Below, piece after piece: positions 15,207-23,826 of a stretch of DNA of 33,680 bases (position 1 is the stretch's first letter; every line of letters begins with the position of its first letter). The notes under the pieces are model-generated. The model did no database searches. It had not been told where the DNA came from and saw only the letters and a program-made list of their open reading frames with translations. The DNA is taken from NCBI GenBank assembly GCA_002007365.1, contig LNZR01000039.1:1-33680 (forward strand), read 5' to 3'. The position numbers and the translations under genes are program-made. This stretch comes from Epulopiscium sp. Nele67-Bin005 (lineage in GTDB: Bacteria > Bacillota > Clostridia > Lachnospirales > Cellulosilyticaceae).

Positions 15207-16514
15207 ATGAGATTAGCAAAGAAAATTTTTTATTCATTAGTTATGGTTGGAACACTTTTTGGGGCAGAAGCTGCATATGAAGTTGAGGCGCTGGCATTTA
15301 CTCAAACTTCTCAACAAACAAAGTCGTTTTTAACTAACTCTGGGGTGGTGCAAAGTCCTTATGTAATTTCTACAACTGCTGATAGTGCATATTTATCACG
15401 TGATGGGAGCAAGGCAGAACTAATTCAATCAGGAGCAGAAATTACTCTCCCAGGGACTTACTATTTAACAGAAACTACAAATGGACAAACTTCGGTTAGA
15501 CAATTTGAGATTTTGGGAACATACAAAACTTCTTGGGAAATTTCTGATATTTCTGAGATGGAAGAGATTTTGAAGATGAGTTTTGAAAACTTTATTCCAT
15601 CAGTGACTTTTGAACTTCCGACTAAGTATTATGATATAGATGAATTAAATGATGAAATTTTTGAGATTATAGATGATTTGATGATGACATATCCTCTATT
15701 GGCATTTGAGGGGTATCAACTAAAAGCAACTTTGGGTACAAAAACGCAAGTTGAGCTTATTATGAATTATCCAAGTTCTGGCCAATTAACACAGTATCAC
15801 ATTTTAGCAGAAAATTTACATAGCCAATTAGTTAATTCGCTTTTTGATAGCTCGATGACCAATTATGAACGTGAGTTTGCCGTTTATAACTATATTATTG
15901 ATAATGTTAAGTATGATAAAACTGCACTTAGTTATTCTAAGGTTGATGGAATTCGCCATACTTTGTTTGGGGCTTTGGTAGATAAAGAAGCTGTTTGTGA
16001 TGGATATTCAAAACTTTTTATGCACTTATGTAATAGTGTTGGAGTGCCTACAACTTTGTTAACTGGGGTGGCAGATGGTACGCCTCACGCTTGGAACCAA
16101 GTGGAAATTGATGGCAAAACTTATCATGTTGATGTAACTTGGGCTGACCAAGACGAAAACCAAATTGGTACTTATAGAGATTATTTTAATGAACCAGATT
16201 ATATTATGAGAAAAACTCATACTTGGGAGCTAGAAGATGCTACATTTGCCCAATCTACTGAGGCGCATTTATTAAATTTAAATTTACCAATTAACAATTT
16301 ATTTTATGTGAATGATTTGTTGCAACTTGAGTCTGTAGCCAAAGAGATGTTAACTTTTAACATTTCAGAGCTTAGTATAGTTTTGGAAGGCAATGTGAAA
16401 AATTTTCCAGATTTGGCTCTAAAAACTTTGGCTGATAATTTGCAACTTGGGATAAATTACCAAGTTGTAGAAAAAACTGATTTTACAATTTTGAATGTAA
16501 AAAAAGCAAATTAA
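15207..16514 (+). CDS. Secreted transglutaminase-like protein
   Basis: 435 aa with a signal peptide (residues 1-30, ending VEALA). The transglutaminase/protease-like core lies at ~215-315 with the catalytic triad in place: Cys264 in EAVCDGYSKL, His294 in GTPHAWNQV and Asp309 in YHVDVTWAD. Such CYK3-like domains occur in secreted bacterial proteins, with a cysteine-protease or crosslinking role in the wall. The substrate is unknown. The N-terminal ~100 residues look like a beta-rich binding domain; the C-terminal ~90 residues are unassigned. AGGAGAG lies before the ATG. It likely shares a transcript with the GerMN gene and ends at the hairpin 16521-16558. Confidence 0.85.
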   Translation: MRLAKKIFYSLVMVGTLFGAEAAYEVEALAFTQTSQQTKSFLTNSGVVQSPYVISTTADSAYLSRDGSKAELIQSGAEITLPGTYYLTETTNGQTSVRQFEILGTYKTSWEISDISEMEEILKMSFENFIPSVTFELPTKYYDIDELNDEIFEIIDDLMMTYPLLAFEGYQLKATLGTKTQVELIMNYPSSGQLTQYHILAENLHSQLVNSLFDSSMTNYEREFAVYNYIIDNVKYDKTALSYSKVDGIRHTLFGALVDKEAVCDGYSKLFMHLCNSVGVPTTLLTGVADGTPHAWNQVEIDGKTYHVDVTWADQDENQIGTYRDYFNEPDYIMRKTHTWELEDATFAQSTEAHLLNLNLPINNLFYVNDLLQLESVAKEMLTFNISELSIVLEGNVKNFPDLALKTLADNLQLGINYQVVEKTDFTILNVKKAN

Positions 16515-16520
16515 TTTTTT

Positions 16521-16562
16521 GGAAGTTGTACCCACTAAATTTAGTGAGTCCAACTTCCTTTT
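16521..16562 (+). terminator. Terminator of the transglutaminase gene
   Basis: GGAAGTTG (16521-16528) pairs with CAACTTCC (16551-16558), enclosing an inner CACTAAATTTAGTG palindrome, and TTTT follows. It overlaps the last codons of the minus-strand zinc-ribbon gene. On the minus strand the tail is A-rich, so it works mainly for +. Confidence 0.75.
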
Positions 16563-16735
16563 GATTGGCAAAAGGGACAACTAATTTCATTGCTTGATTT
16601 TTGGCTTAGGTTTAAAATAGCTTTATCGCTGTATTGAGCTGTTCCATTAAATAGAGAGCTATCAACGGTATTTGAAATGAATTCGTGTCCATGTAAATCA
16701 TACCCACAATTTTTGCAGTATAATGCTTGATTCAC
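16541..16735 (-). CDS. Small zinc-ribbon protein, 64 aa
   Basis: Two CxxC pairs (C7-K-N-C10 and C53-P-F-C56) can bind one zinc in a ribbon fold. The spacing between them (~42 residues) is Ser/Asn-rich. A clear AGGAGGAG precedes the ATG, supporting a real gene despite its small size. It converges on the transglutaminase gene, with the stop inside its terminator. Function unknown; such ribbons may bind nucleic acid or protein. Confidence 0.7.
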   Translation of the reverse strand: MNQALYCKNCGYDLHGHEFISNTVDSSLFNGTAQYSDKAILNLSQKSSNEISCPFCQSKGSWTH

Positions 16736-16775
16736 GGTGACTCCTCCTAAAGTAAAAGTAAATATAGTGTATTAC

Positions 16776-16805
16776 TATATAGATAATTTACCCAATTTAT
16801 TGCAA
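16776..16805 (-). promoter_or_regulatory. Probable promoter of the zinc-ribbon gene
   Basis: Minus strand: TTGCAA (16800-16805), an 18-bp spacer and TATATA (16776-16781), about 40 bases before the start. A short inverted repeat (ATAGT-N5-ACTAT, around 16764-16778) overlaps the -10. Confidence 0.45.
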
Positions 16806-16908
16806 AATATTCGTTTAATTGACAAAAATTTTAGTGGGTGAATTTGGAAGCATAGAAAAATTAAATTCTCATATCCTAATGATTATAAAGAGATTAGGAG
16901 GATACATC

Positions 16909-17607
16909 ATGAGAAATGCACATATGAAAATTGCCGTAGCAACTTTAGCAATATCAATTGGTGCTTCACCAGTTCTAGGTTGCACAACAGTTCCACAAGC
17001 AAATACAAGTAGAACAACTCAACTTATGGAGGTTTCTTCTGCCGCAACTGCCCAAGAACAAAAGCCAGCAGATGACAAAAAGCCTGAAGCTAAGGCAGAG
17101 GACAAAAAGGCAGAGGAGAAAAAGCCAGAAGAGAAAAAGCCTGATGAGAAGAAGTGTGATGAAAAGAAGCCAGAACAAGTAAAACCTTCTGAGGAAAAAA
17201 AGCCAGAAGATGAAACTAAAAAAGACGACCCTAAAAAGACTGAGTCTAAAAAGCCAGCTGGCAAAAAAGAAGAGAAAAAATCTGATGAGAAGCCAGCTGA
17301 AGATGCAAAAGAAGATAGTGCCTTTACAATCGATAATTTTGCTGTAACTAAAGCTGCACTTGAGGAGCTTGGAGTAACGACTGAAGCTTTGGAGCAAAAA
17401 ATTAAAGAAGGTAAAAAACTTATTGATGTTTTAACTGAAGAGGATATTCCAGTTAAGAAGTTCAAAAAAGTTTTGTACAAGCAGTATGTTTCTGTTATTA
17501 AAGAAGGTGTAAAAGCTGGAAAAATCTCCAAAGAAGATGCTAAGTTATTAAAATCTACTATCAAACAAAAAGTTAATAGTTGGATGTCTGAAAAAGAAGA
17601 TAAATAA
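16909..17607 (+). CDS. Exported Lys/Glu/Pro-rich protein, possible lipoprotein
   Basis: 232 aa. The start at 16909 follows a strong AGGAGG; the frame opens 30 codons earlier from a TTG, but that TTG belongs to a TTGACA box. A signal peptide covers residues 1-24. PVLGC places a Cys at 25, a plausible though imperfect lipobox. Residues ~50-140 are a low-complexity tract of repeated EEKKP/DEKKP units, typical of wall-spanning linkers. The C-terminal ~90 residues are a helical domain (FAVTKAALEELGVTTEALEQ, later GKISKEDAKLLKSTIKQ), like repeat-type helical hairpins in clostridial exported proteins. No enzyme motif is visible. A strong terminator follows. Probably a cell-surface protein. Confidence 0.8.
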   Translation: MRNAHMKIAVATLAISIGASPVLGCTTVPQANTSRTTQLMEVSSAATAQEQKPADDKKPEAKAEDKKAEEKKPEEKKPDEKKCDEKKPEQVKPSEEKKPEDETKKDDPKKTESKKPAGKKEEKKSDEKPAEDAKEDSAFTIDNFAVTKAALEELGVTTEALEQKIKEGKKLIDVLTEEDIPVKKFKKVLYKQYVSVIKEGVKAGKISKEDAKLLKSTIKQKVNSWMSEKEDK

Positions 17608-17624
17608 GTTAGGGTTTGTAAACT

Positions 17625-17670
17625 GTAGCATTTAGTGGAACAAAAAGTTCTATTATTTGCTACTTTTTTT
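17625..17670 (+). terminator. Terminator before glmS leader
   Basis: GTAGCA (17625-17630) pairs with TGCTAC (17658-17663), extended inward with wobble pairs (GGAAC/AGTTC), then seven T. It isolates the glmS unit from the gene before it. Confidence 0.85.
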
Positions 17671-17679
17671 ATGTACAAA

Positions 17680-17708
17680 TTGCAAAAATGGCTACTATGT
17701 AATATAAT
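17680..17708 (+). promoter_or_regulatory. Promoter of glmS
   Basis: TTGCAA (17680-17685), a 17-bp spacer and a perfect TATAAT (17703-17708). Transcription would begin about 30 nt before the ribozyme cleavage site. Confidence 0.8.
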
Positions 17709-17744
17709 GGTAAGGTACATAGCAGAGAATGAAAAAATTATTAT

Positions 17745-17955
17745 AGCGCCAGAACTCTGTTTTTGTATAGTGACTATGAAATTAAATGTAACTTATTGCT
17801 ATATATAGAGTTGACGAGGAATAGAGTTATCGAGTGGTTCGGCGGATACTCTAGTGGTCTCACAGCCTAATTAGATAACAAAAAGATAGGGTAACTTATC
17901 TTACAAAAAGTCTAAAGTGAAATTCTCACCGTGTACACTAAAATTAACTTTGTAG
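17745..17955 (+). ncRNA. glmS ribozyme/riboswitch
   Basis: The conserved core of the glucosamine-6-phosphate-activated self-cleaving ribozyme is present. A-GCGCC at the cleavage site puts the cut between A17745 and G17746. AGAACT is followed by a P1 insert, then AGTTGACGAGGA, GTTATCGAG, TTCGGCGGAT and the CACAGCC element before the P3-P4 region. It lies ~50 nt upstream of the glmS ribosome site. When GlcN6P is plentiful, the RNA cuts itself and the glmS message is degraded, giving product feedback. The 3' limit is approximate. Confidence 0.95.
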
Positions 17956-18008
17956 ATGTTGGGCAAGGTGCTTAACACGACATGACATTATTAAAGGAGG
18001 CATATAAT

Positions 18009-19835
18009 ATGTGCGGAATTGTTGGTTACGTAGGTAAATCAAATGCAACAGAAATTATTTTGGGAGGTTTAGAACAGCTAGAATATAGAGGGTATGACTC
18101 GGCTGGGATTGCTCTTTATACTGAAGATGGAATTAAGATTGCTAAAGAAAAGGGCCGTCTTAAAAATTTAAATGACGAGCTTGAAGTTTCTCCACTAAAT
18201 GGACTTATGGGAATTGGACACACAAGATGGGCAACACATGGAGCGCCTTCAAAAACTAATGCTCACCCTCACACAACGGAAGAAAAAACTATTGCTGTTG
18301 TGCATAATGGAATTATTGAAAACTACAGAAAATTACAAGAGATGCTTGTAAAAGAAGGTTATACATTTGTAACTGAAACTGATACAGAAGTTGTTCCATA
18401 TTTAGTTGATTGGTGTTATGAAGGTGACCTTTTAGCGGCAGTTTATAAAGCTATTAGCTATTTAGAAGGAGCTTATGCGCTTGGAATTATGCATAAAAAC
18501 CACCCAAATGAACTTGTTGCTGTACGAAAAGAAAGCCCATTAATTGTTGGGATTGCTGAAGATGGATATTTAATTGCGTCTGATATTCCTGCCGTTTTGG
18601 AGCATACTCAAAAAGTTTATTATGTTGATAATCATGAAGTTGTTTATTTAACTCCAGATGATGTTAAGTTTTTTGATGGAGCAAAAGCACCTGTTCAAAA
18701 AGACGTTAAAGTTATTGATTGGGACGCTCAAACTGCTTCTAAGGGTGGATATGATTATTTCATGTTAAAAGAAATTCATGAGCAACCAGTGGCTATTGGA
18801 GAAACTTTAAAGCGTCGTCTTGATGAGAATGGTCGTATTCACCTTGATGATTTTAAATTAACTAAGGAGCAATTGGAAAATATTAGTAAAGTTTATATTG
18901 TAGCTTGTGGGACGGCTTATTATGCCGGTATTGTAGGTAAGTATATTATTGAAAAGTTAGCTAAAATTCCTGTAATTACAGATATTGCATCTGAATTTAG
19001 ATATAGTGACCCATTCATTGATGAAAATACGTTAATGATTGTTGTATCTCAATCTGGAGAAACTGCAGATACTTTGGCGGCTATGAAAGAAGCTCAATCT
19101 AAAGGAGCAAGAGTGCTTGCAATTACAAACGTTGTAGGGTCATCTTTAGCACGTGGAGCAGATGATATTTTCTATACTTGGGCAGGTCCAGAAATTGCAG
19201 TAGCATCAACAAAAGCTTATACTTCTCAAATTGTAGGATTTTACACAATTGCATTATACTTTGCAGACCTAAAAGGAATTGTAACTCCTGAGCGTTATAA
19301 TGAATTAATCGAGAAGATTTTACCTCTTGGCGATAAAGTTGCAGAGATTTTGGAAAACAAAGGTCAAATTGAAGAAATTGCTAAAAAATTAGTAAATGCT
19401 CATAGTGCTTTCTATTTAGGAAGAGGATTAGATTATACGATTGCTGAAGAAGGCGCATTAAAACTTAAAGAAGTTGCATACGTTCATACAGAAGCGTTTG
19501 CAGCAGGAGAATTAAAGCACGGAACAATTGCACTTATTGAAGATGATGTTCCAGTAATTGCAATTTCAACTCAAGAAGAATTAATCGGAAAACTTGTATC
19601 AAACATCAAAGAAGTAAAAGCTCGTGGAGCATATGTTGTAGCAATTGCAAAAAAAGGTTGCGAAGAAATGCACCATGTAGCAGATGAAGTTATTGAAATT
19701 CCAGTGGAAGAAGATTTCTTAATGCCAATCTTAGCTGTAGTACCAACTCAGCTTATTGCATATTACACATCAATTACAAAAGGAATTGACGTAGATAAAC
19801 CAAGAAACTTGGCAAAATCAGTAACAGTTGAATAA
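18009..19835 (+). CDS. glmS: Glutamine-fructose-6-phosphate aminotransferase (isomerizing)
   Basis: 608 aa. Makes glucosamine-6-phosphate from fructose-6-phosphate and glutamine, the first step to UDP-GlcNAc and peptidoglycan. The start at 18009 is fixed by AAAGGAGG and by the nucleophile Cys at position 2 (MCGIVGY), which must become the N-terminus; upstream in-frame codons would bury it. The class II glutaminase domain (~1-220) has RWATHG and HNGIIENY. Two SIS domains follow, with SQSGETADT and EIAVASTKAYTSQ. The terminal DKPRNLAKSVTVE is conserved in the family. It has its own promoter, ribozyme and terminator. Confidence 0.99.
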   Translation: MCGIVGYVGKSNATEIILGGLEQLEYRGYDSAGIALYTEDGIKIAKEKGRLKNLNDELEVSPLNGLMGIGHTRWATHGAPSKTNAHPHTTEEKTIAVVHNGIIENYRKLQEMLVKEGYTFVTETDTEVVPYLVDWCYEGDLLAAVYKAISYLEGAYALGIMHKNHPNELVAVRKESPLIVGIAEDGYLIASDIPAVLEHTQKVYYVDNHEVVYLTPDDVKFFDGAKAPVQKDVKVIDWDAQTASKGGYDYFMLKEIHEQPVAIGETLKRRLDENGRIHLDDFKLTKEQLENISKVYIVACGTAYYAGIVGKYIIEKLAKIPVITDIASEFRYSDPFIDENTLMIVVSQSGETADTLAAMKEAQSKGARVLAITNVVGSSLARGADDIFYTWAGPEIAVASTKAYTSQIVGFYTIALYFADLKGIVTPERYNELIEKILPLGDKVAEILENKGQIEEIAKKLVNAHSAFYLGRGLDYTIAEEGALKLKEVAYVHTEAFAAGELKHGTIALIEDDVPVIAISTQEELIGKLVSNIKEVKARGAYVVAIAKKGCEEMHHVADEVIEIPVEEDFLMPILAVVPTQLIAYYTSITKGIDVDKPRNLAKSVTVE

Positions 19836-19843
19836 TATTAAAT

Positions 19844-19874
19844 GATAGTCTTCCTTGAGGGGGGCTATTTTTTT
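19844..19874 (+). terminator. Terminator of glmS
   Basis: ATAGTCTTCC pairs with GGGGGGCTAT-type sequence using several G-U wobbles, then seven T. It lies 9 bases after the glmS stop. Confidence 0.8.
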
Positions 19875-19921
19875 GACGATAAAAAAGTTATAATTTTGTG
19901 GATAAAAAAGGAGGTTAAAGT

Positions 19922-21118
19922 ATGAATATTGTTGTGTATAAGGCAAGTGGTGGTTTTAATTATGATGTAGTAAATATTTTTTCTGATGAGCTTGCACAAG
20001 GTTTTAAAAATTTGGGGCATAATGTAGAGCTGATTGATGTTAATACAGAAAAGAAATTTCCTGTTGAAAATATAGATATGATAGTAACTTTTAATGCGAT
20101 TTTTGGAATGATACCTCAAGTAGCTAACTTTTATAGTCAAACTAATATTTTAATGGTAACGTTATTGGTGGATTCTCCTTTATACTTATATGAAAGAATA
20201 AAAAAATTGTCACCCCAGAATACTATTATAGGAATGTATGCAAGTCATTTTTTGGGATTGTATGATAAATATTTTAGCGAAAATAATATAATGGTTCAGG
20301 TTATGCATGGAGGAACTCAAGTTGAGCATTTGCAAAAATGTAGCGATATTGTTATGGCAGGTTCGTTTAATATCCCTAATAAAGAACTTATTGATACTAT
20401 AAAAAATAATATTTCTTATCTTCATATAAAAAAAATATATAAGGAGCAGTTTTTATCAATAATTGACCCAATTTTAAAAGAAGCTATGGAAGATAGAAAT
20501 AGTGTTTTGGAGTGGCTATTTGACAAACATTTAGAAATCATAAATTTTAATGGTTATCCAAAAAATGTTATGGATAATTTTAGAATTATACTTGCTCAGC
20601 TTTATGAATATATAGATAAAATTAGACGATATGATATGAGATTTATAGCCCTAAAAACTCTTCTGGAGGCTGGACTAACAGTTGATTTGTATGGCGATTG
20701 TCAATTACAAGAATTACGAAAATATCCCAATTTAAATATTTATGGCCCAAGACCATATTTAGAATTATTGAAAAAGGTAGCAGCCTCAAAAATTTGGATA
20801 CATGATATAGCACCAAATGTAAATGGTTCGCATGAGAGAGTATTTAGTGGAATGCTAAATAAAACTCTAGTAATTTGTAACCAAAATGATTACGTAAATG
20901 GGGAAGTAAAAGATGGCGAAACTATAGTATTTTATGATGCAAATAAGCCAGAGCAATTAGCAGAAAAAGTGAAATATTATTTGGAACATGATGATGAGCG
21001 TGAAAAAATAGTGAAACAGGCTTATAATTATGCAAAAGATAAGCACACTTGGCAAAATAGAGCTGTTGAACTAACAAATTTATATTACATTTATCAGGAT
21101 ATGAAGCAAAATAAGTAA
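19922..21118 (+). CDS. Glycosyltransferase, GT-B fold (group 1 type)
   Basis: 398 aa, cytoplasmic-looking. The N-terminal half resembles the acceptor side of GT-B enzymes (MNIVVYKASGGFNYDVV, a Rossmann-type start). The C-terminal half contains the donor-side pattern NVNGSHERVFSGMLNKTLVI, followed by a D-x-E-T-I-V-F-Y-D strand and LAEKVKYYLEHDDEREKIV, as in the Glyco_trans_1_2/CgeB-like group. Sugar and acceptor cannot be told. AAAGGAGG precedes the ATG. It is monocistronic, between the glmS terminator and the hairpin at 21126. Proximity to chemoreceptors might hint at flagellar or surface glycosylation, but that is inference. Confidence 0.75.
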   Translation: MNIVVYKASGGFNYDVVNIFSDELAQGFKNLGHNVELIDVNTEKKFPVENIDMIVTFNAIFGMIPQVANFYSQTNILMVTLLVDSPLYLYERIKKLSPQNTIIGMYASHFLGLYDKYFSENNIMVQVMHGGTQVEHLQKCSDIVMAGSFNIPNKELIDTIKNNISYLHIKKIYKEQFLSIIDPILKEAMEDRNSVLEWLFDKHLEIINFNGYPKNVMDNFRIILAQLYEYIDKIRRYDMRFIALKTLLEAGLTVDLYGDCQLQELRKYPNLNIYGPRPYLELLKKVAASKIWIHDIAPNVNGSHERVFSGMLNKTLVICNQNDYVNGEVKDGETIVFYDANKPEQLAEKVKYYLEHDDEREKIVKQAYNYAKDKHTWQNRAVELTNLYYIYQDMKQNK

Positions 21119-21122
21119 TAAA

Positions 21123-21158
21123 AAAGCACTATAGAAAATTTATCTATAGTGCTAATTT
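21123..21158. terminator. Bidirectional terminator
   Basis: A 10-bp perfect stem GCACTATAGA/TCTATAGTGC (21126-21135 with 21143-21152), with A-run on the left and T-rich sequence on the right. It serves the glycosyltransferase on + and the chemoreceptor remnant on -. Confidence 0.88.
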
Positions 21159-21690
21159 TTATTTAAGTTTAAATGTACTAATTAATGACTGTAAGTCTGA
21201 TGCTTGAAGGCTTAGTTGGTCACTAGCAGAAGCACTTTCTTGACTAGTTAAAGTGTTGGCTTCAACAACGTTTGAAATTTGCTCAATACCACCAACGATA
21301 TTTGTAATGGAGTTTGCTTGGTCCTCACATTTGGTTGAGATAGTATTAATCAAGCTCACAGCTTCATTTGTTAAATCATAAACATTATCTAAAGAGTCAG
21401 CAGTTTCTGATACCAAACGATTTCCTTTTTCTATAGAATTTATAGAGGTTGAAATTAATACAGCACTATTTTGAGCAGCAATTGCACTTTTTTGAGCCAG
21501 CTCCCGAACGTGTTCAGCAACAACGGCAAACCCTTTACCACTCTCCCCTGCACGGGCTGCTTCAATTGCTGCATTTAGTACCAGAAGATTTGTTTGGAAT
21601 GCGATATCATCAATAGATTTTAAAATAGAGCTAAATAATAAGTCCAAAGGCTCTAGTTAGTTTTCTACTAAGGGTGATGTCTTTAAACAT
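21159..21690 (-). pseudogene. Methyl-accepting chemotaxis protein, internally deleted
   Basis: The 3' part encodes an MCP signalling tip and return helix ([32 protein letters not shown]) closely similar to the intact receptor next door. Upstream, a good AAGGAG and ATG at 21690 start [19 protein letters not shown], the counterpart of [19 protein letters not shown]. At that point the frame runs into TAG and joins SSILKSIDD one frame off. An internal deletion of roughly 420 codons, removing sensor, membrane, HAMP and first-helix regions, therefore made this remnant. The 162-codon frame left open has no proper start of its own. Confidence 0.88.
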
Positions 21691-21927
21691 AGTTTTTTCT
21701 CCTTTTTAAAATTAAAATGTAATAGTAATATTGGTTATTGTTAAATATTATACAATGGATTTAAGTGTATTACTAGTAAAAAAATATATATCTATCCACA
21801 AAAATTTAAATAAATTATGGGAAATTTATATTATATGAGGTTTGTGTGATGAAAATTTAACAATACATATAATTTTGCATATAAAAAAAGACTCCTACAT
21901 TTTGATGTAGAAGCGTTAATTTAAATT
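21691..21927. other. Intergenic region between chemoreceptor copies
   Basis: AT-rich. It holds a minus-strand TATAAT (complement of 21747-21752) that probably belonged to the deleted receptor's promoter, and the terminator of the intact receptor at 21883-21913. Nothing else is recognised. Confidence 0.5.
21883..21913 (-). terminator. Terminator of the intact chemoreceptor gene
   Basis: Minus strand: CTTCTACAT pairs with ATGTAGGAG (21892-21900 with 21905-21913), followed by a T-run complementary to 21883-21889. Confidence 0.85.
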
Positions 21928-23598
21928 TTATTTAAGCTCAAATGCACTAATTAATGATTGTAATTCAGTAGCTTGTAAATTGAGTTGGTCACTAGCAGTA
22001 GCACTTTCTTTACTACTAACTGTGTTGTTTCTGATAACCAAAGAAATTTGTTCAATTCCATTAACTACATCTTTTAGGGCAGTAGCTTGGTCTTCAGATT
22101 TGTTGGAAATAGTGTTAATTAAGCTTACAGTTTCGTGTGTTAAATCATAAACTTTATCTAAAGAAGTAGCTGTTTCTAAAACTAATGTATTTCCTTCATT
22201 AATAGAAGCAATTGAGGAAGAAATTAGCGTTGCACTATCTTTGGCAGCTTCAGCACTCTTTTGTGCAAGTTCACGAACTTGTTCTGCAACAACGGCAAAA
22301 CCTTGACCACTTTCACCAGCACGGTTAGCTTCAATTGCTGCGTTTAATGCTAATAAATTTGTTTGGAAGGCTATATCGTCGATAGATTTTAAGATAGAGC
22401 TAATTTCATTATTAGTATGTGCAATATTATTCATAGAAGAAACTACTTGTTTCATTTTTTTGTTGCTATCTTCCATTTCAGTACCTACAGTTGTTGCCAA
22501 AGTATTTGCCTGATGAGCGTTGTTTGTTGTTTCAAAGATTTTTTGAGAAATATCATCAAAAGTTGCTGACAATTGTTGAATTGTAGCTGATTGTTCAATT
22601 GCGCCTTGGGCAAGAATAGTAGCACTACTAGAAAGATTATTTGATGCACTATTTACCTCATGAGAAGTAACGTTGATTTTACGAATGGTACTGCTTAATT
22701 CCTTTGTAATCTGGTCGATTGACTCTTTAATATTTTTGAATACCCCAACATATTCAGCCTTAGTTTCTACGTTAAAGTTCCCTTTAGCAATTTCACGTAA
22801 AACATAAGCTGTATCATTGATAACTGTGTTAGTATTGCTAGAAACTTTTCGCATTCCCTCAGATAAAATACCGAGTTCGTCTGAAGCTGTATAATTAATA
22901 TTTACTCCAAAATCACCTTGGCTCATTTTTACAGAAGCTTGCTCGAGTTCAGAAATTGGACTAACAATAGCTTTTGATAAAGTTAAGTTAATAATAGACC
23001 CTGCCATAATATTTAATACTAGTAAAATTCCAGATACAATTAAAGATATTGAAGAGGAATTAATAATACTTTTGTTGATTGCACTAGCTTGAGCTACAGT
23101 TTCGCCATGTAATTGAGTTGCTAAAGTTTTGATTTCATAGTAACTATTATTATAATCACTTCCCCAGTCAAAAATTATTTTATCCAAATTTTCATAGTCA
23201 TGAGCTAAATCATATTTGTTGATAATTTCATATTCCCGTTTAAGTATATTTAAATAATTGGCAATTTCAATAAGGGTTGGGTGGTTAGCTCCTAGACTGG
23301 CTGTAAGTTTTGCCATATTCGCATCTACTAGGTCTAAATATGCATGTATCCCTTCATAATAATCAAACACTTCTTCATCTATGTATTGATATGCAACGTT
23401 TTGATCAACACTAATAATGTTTTTTGATAAATCTAATGCTTCTTGGGTGATATAGTAGTTATTTTGATAAAATTCTTCGACATTATTTTTTACCTGAACT
23501 AACTGGGAAATCGTATAAATATTACTACATACAGAAATTAAAATAATAATTCCAACGGCACTAATTAGCTTTTTGCTAATAGTAAAATCTTTAAACAT
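21928..23598 (-). CDS. Methyl-accepting chemotaxis protein (transmembrane)
   Basis: 556 aa. The start at 23598 follows AAGGAGGAG; the open frame upstream has no comparable site and lacks similarity to the sister copy. TM1 is at ~10-30 ([20 protein letters not shown]). A helical extracellular 4HB-type sensor domain (~31-185) precedes TM2 (~190-215). A HAMP domain (~216-268) follows, then a second HAMP-like stretch ([18 protein letters not shown]). The cytoplasmic coiled-coil tip shows [20 protein letters not shown] and [15 protein letters not shown], which contact CheA/CheW. No C-terminal CheR-binding pentapeptide is seen. It reports an unknown signal to the flagellar switch. Confidence 0.93.
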   Translation of the reverse strand: MFKDFTISKKLISAVGIIILISVCSNIYTISQLVQVKNNVEEFYQNNYYITQEALDLSKNIISVDQNVAYQYIDEEVFDYYEGIHAYLDLVDANMAKLTASLGANHPTLIEIANYLNILKREYEIINKYDLAHDYENLDKIIFDWGSDYNNSYYEIKTLATQLHGETVAQASAINKSIINSSSISLIVSGILLVLNIMAGSIINLTLSKAIVSPISELEQASVKMSQGDFGVNINYTASDELGILSEGMRKVSSNTNTVINDTAYVLREIAKGNFNVETKAEYVGVFKNIKESIDQITKELSSTIRKINVTSHEVNSASNNLSSSATILAQGAIEQSATIQQLSATFDDISQKIFETTNNAHQANTLATTVGTEMEDSNKKMKQVVSSMNNIAHTNNEISSILKSIDDIAFQTNLLALNAAIEANRAGESGQGFAVVAEQVRELAQKSAEAAKDSATLISSSIASINEGNTLVLETATSLDKVYDLTHETVSLINTISNKSEDQATALKDVVNGIEQISLVIRNNTVSSKESATASDQLNLQATELQSLISAFELK

Positions 23599-23712
23599 AG
23601 TACTCCTCCTTATTGGATAAATATATAAATAAAATGCTTTTCTTATTGTAACATATTTTGATGAAGAATGGTAGATAAACGGGTTTTTGTAAAAAAATCC
23701 TAATTTTATGCG

Positions 23713-23741
23713 TTGACACACTATTTCAATTATGATATATT
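23713..23741 (+). promoter_or_regulatory. Strong promoter of the rplU-obg-rsfS operon
   Basis: A perfect TTGACA (23713-23718), a 17-bp spacer and TATATT (23736-23741) with an extended -10 TG (23733-23734). This is the closest-to-consensus promoter in the window, as expected for ribosomal protein genes. Confidence 0.88.
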
Positions 23742-23749
23742 AGTGAAGT

Positions 23750-23822
23750 GTTTTAGCCGCGCGAAGGGGTTGTAAACTATTTATAGTACCGTATTCGGCG
23801 AGTATTCGGAAAGAGGAGGTGT
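23750..23822 (+). ncRNA. Ribosomal protein L21 leader-like element
   Basis: The ~85-nt leader between promoter and rplU contains TTTTAGCCGCGCGAAGGGG, then AACTATTTATAGTACCG and two GTATTCGG copies (direct repeat) just before AGAGGAGGTG. Layout and position fit the Firmicutes L21 leader, thought to bind L21 for autogenous control. The identification is from position and recalled pattern; a covariance search would settle it. Confidence 0.6.
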
Positions 23823-23826
23823 ACAA

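Noticed and set aside
16819-16850. TTGACA at 16819-16824 as a -35 box for the Lys/Glu/Pro-rich protein gene
   Set aside because: No acceptable -10 lies 16-18 bp downstream, so no promoter was called there.
16819-16908. TTG start giving a 262-aa form of the Lys/Glu/Pro-rich protein
   Set aside because: The TTG is part of a TTGACA string with no ribosome site, whereas AGGAGG precedes ATG 16909, which begins a proper signal peptide.
16975-17720. Two long minus-strand frames (140 and 233 codons) opposite the Lys/Glu/Pro-rich gene
   Set aside because: They are mirror images of the low-complexity GAA/AAG/CCA codons (Ser/Phe/Leu-rich), without starts or ribosome sites.
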